Source of the DNA: Actinomycetota bacterium
GTDB taxonomy: Bacteria; Actinomycetota; Acidimicrobiia; Acidimicrobiales; Acidimicrobiaceae
Length of the DNA stretch: 16,073 bases
NCBI GenBank assembly: GCA_004366215.1
Contig: SIRY01000059.1
Location: 1-16,073 of the forward strand
Reading direction: 5' to 3'
Shown here piece by piece: positions 15,230-16,073 of the stretch. The position numbers and the translations under genes were made by a program. Each line of letters opens with the position of its first letter. The stretch's first letter is position 1. The notes beneath the pieces are model-generated. The model ran no database searches and was not told the DNA's origin. It saw only the letters and a program-made list of their open reading frames with translations.

Positions 15230-15898
15230 CTAGCGCGCGAGGATCGCGCTCGTCAGCGCAGCGAGCGCGTCGGCACGCTCGACACCGAGCTCGCGTAGGC
15301 CGCAGGCGGCGATCGAGCCATCGGCGCTCACGCGCAGCGCGTCTCCGAGGAGAGCCTGCTCGTTGTCGAGGAGGACGGCGAGCTGCAGCATGACGCCGTC
15401 CCGCCGCCGACGCTGGGCAAGGCCTGCGACCTTTCGGCCAGCGACTCCCACTTCGCCCCACCCCCAACCCGCAAAGCACACGAGCTGCGACAGCGGCGTC
15501 GGTATCAGACGCTCCCGCACGACGGCGACCTCGGCGACCCCGAGGGCGCCGAGCGCCTCAGCGACCGCGTCGCCGAGCCAGAGGAACGAGCGGCCAAGGT
15601 GGGTGTCGACGAGCGGATCGCCCGCGGGGAGGTAGCAGTGGATCCAGACCTGAGCACCAGGCGCCACCACGACGGCGCCGCCACCAGAGCCTCGCTGCGC
15701 GGTGCGAAGCCCTCGCCGCGCGAACGCGTCGAGCTCAAACGCCTCACGCGAGGTCGTCGAGCCGAAGACGACGGTCGGAGCGTCCGGCTCTGCGACGAGG
15801 AGCCACCGCTGCGACCGTTCGCGAGGCCACCACGCGTGGATGACCTCGGCAGGCGCCCGCACTCGCAGCGTGCGCCACCTCGTCGGTGCCGGCCTCAC
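15230..15898 (-). CDS. Lipoate--protein ligase A / octanoyltransferase family protein
   Basis: This is a 222-residue protein of the biotin/lipoate ligase fold. The lipoyl-binding glycine-rich loop is QRGSGGGAVVV (68 to 78), followed by GAQVWIH (81 to 87), and the conserved lysine K156 lies in GRKVAGLAQRRRR (154 to 166), the usual catalytic lysine that attacks or binds the acyl group. CFAGWGWGEV just before it resembles the family CF...gEv segment. Members attach lipoate or octanoate to carrier lysines, or move octanoyl groups between carriers; which of these applies cannot be told from sequence. The GTG at 15898 is the first start after an in-frame stop, but no Shine-Dalgarno is visible, so the start is uncertain. 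It is on the same strand as the dcw genes, with 219 bases between its stop and the mraZ start, and has no evident link to cell division. Confidence 0.8.
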   Translation of the reverse strand: MRPAPTRWRTLRVRAPAEVIHAWWPRERSQRWLLVAEPDAPTVVFGSTTSREAFELDAFARRGLRTAQRGSGGGAVVVAPGAQVWIHCYLPAGDPLVDTHLGRSFLWLGDAVAEALGALGVAEVAVVRERLIPTPLSQLVCFAGWGWGEVGVAGRKVAGLAQRRRRDGVMLQLAVLLDNEQALLGDALRVSADGSIAACGLRELGVERADALAALTSAILAR

Positions 15899-15993
15899 GA
15901 GAGCGAGCTTACGAGCTCGATCGCGACCCGAGGGCTCCTGGCCACCGAGGTCCTAGCATGGGTGCCCGTTGAAGCCGGGGAGGCCCAGGAGAC
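15899..15993. promoter_or_regulatory. Divergent intergenic region between the lipoate ligase-like gene and the RAM-domain gene
   Basis: These 95 bases must contain the start signals of both divergent genes. On the plus strand TAGCAT (15954 to 15959) fits a TANNNT -10 without a clear -35. GGGGAGG (15977 to 15983) lies ten bases before the GTG of the right-hand gene, and a closer AGGAG lies at 15987 to 15991. I see nothing firm for the minus-strand gene. Confidence 0.35.
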
Positions 15994-16073
15994 GTGGAAG
16001 CGTACGTGCTCATCCAGACGGAGATCGGCCAGGTCACAAGCGTCCTCGCGGAGCTACGCAAGGTGGGGGTGGT
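15994..16073 (+). CDS. Lrp/AsnC ligand-binding (RAM) domain protein, 5' part only
   Basis: The reading frame from GTG gives MEAYVLIQTEIG, then QVTSVLAELRKVGVV up to the window edge. The pattern of a short hydrophobic strand (AYVLIQTE), a glycine and a helix ending in a V-rich turn is that of the small stand-alone RAM domains found in many Actinobacteria. These lack the DNA-binding part of Lrp/AsnC regulators and form small-molecule-binding oligomers. Only 26 complete codons are visible, so this is a tentative call. It is the only plus-strand gene in the window and is divergent from the lipoate ligase-like gene. Possible Shine-Dalgarno sites are GGGGAGG at 15977 to 15983 and AGGAG at 15987 to 15991. 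Confidence 0.7.
   Translation, partial: MEAYVLIQTEIGQVTSVLAELRKVGV

Overview
The window is a division and cell wall (dcw) cluster from a high-GC bacterium, almost certainly an actinobacterium. The FtsZ C-terminal peptide ([12 protein letters not shown]) is actinobacterial in style, and FtsZ is followed by pgeF and yggS as in Actinobacteria. MurE carries the DNPR signature of meso-diaminopimelate-adding enzymes. murB lies inside the cluster and FtsI has no PASTA domains, which differs from mycobacteria and streptomycetes. An early-branching class such as Acidimicrobiia is my best guess, but this is inference.

Layout: fifteen complete dcw-type genes lie head to tail on the minus strand. In order of transcription (right to left) they are mraZ, rsmH, ftsL-like, ftsI, murE, mraY, murD, ftsW, murG, murC, murB, ftsQ, ftsZ, pgeF and yggS. 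Seven neighbouring pairs overlap by exactly four bases (six GTGA, one ATGA), and from mraZ to ftsQ every gene appears to overlap the next. The only clear gap is the 88 bases before ftsZ. Upstream of mraZ lies a minus-strand gene of the lipoate ligase/octanoyltransferase family. Divergent from that, at the right edge, is the start of a plus-strand gene resembling a stand-alone Lrp/AsnC ligand-binding (RAM) domain.

Together the genes make lipid II and drive septation. MurB, MurC, MurD and MurE build the UDP-MurNAc peptide. MraY and MurG make lipids I and II. FtsW and FtsI polymerise and cross-link at the septum. FtsL, FtsQ and FtsZ organise the divisome. MraZ and RsmH sit first, and PgeF and YggS are the usual downstream companions.

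Points of interest: four TGGGN repeats with an exact 10-base period in front of mraZ, which look like a MraZ operator; murF missing from its usual place between murE and mraY; an ftsQ with no ATG, GTG or TTG start in a sensible position; GTG as start codon for nearly every gene; and substitutions at usually conserved motif positions in FtsW, MurE, MurC, MurG and PgeF. I found no mobile element, CRISPR array, tRNA, rRNA or novel multi-gene system.
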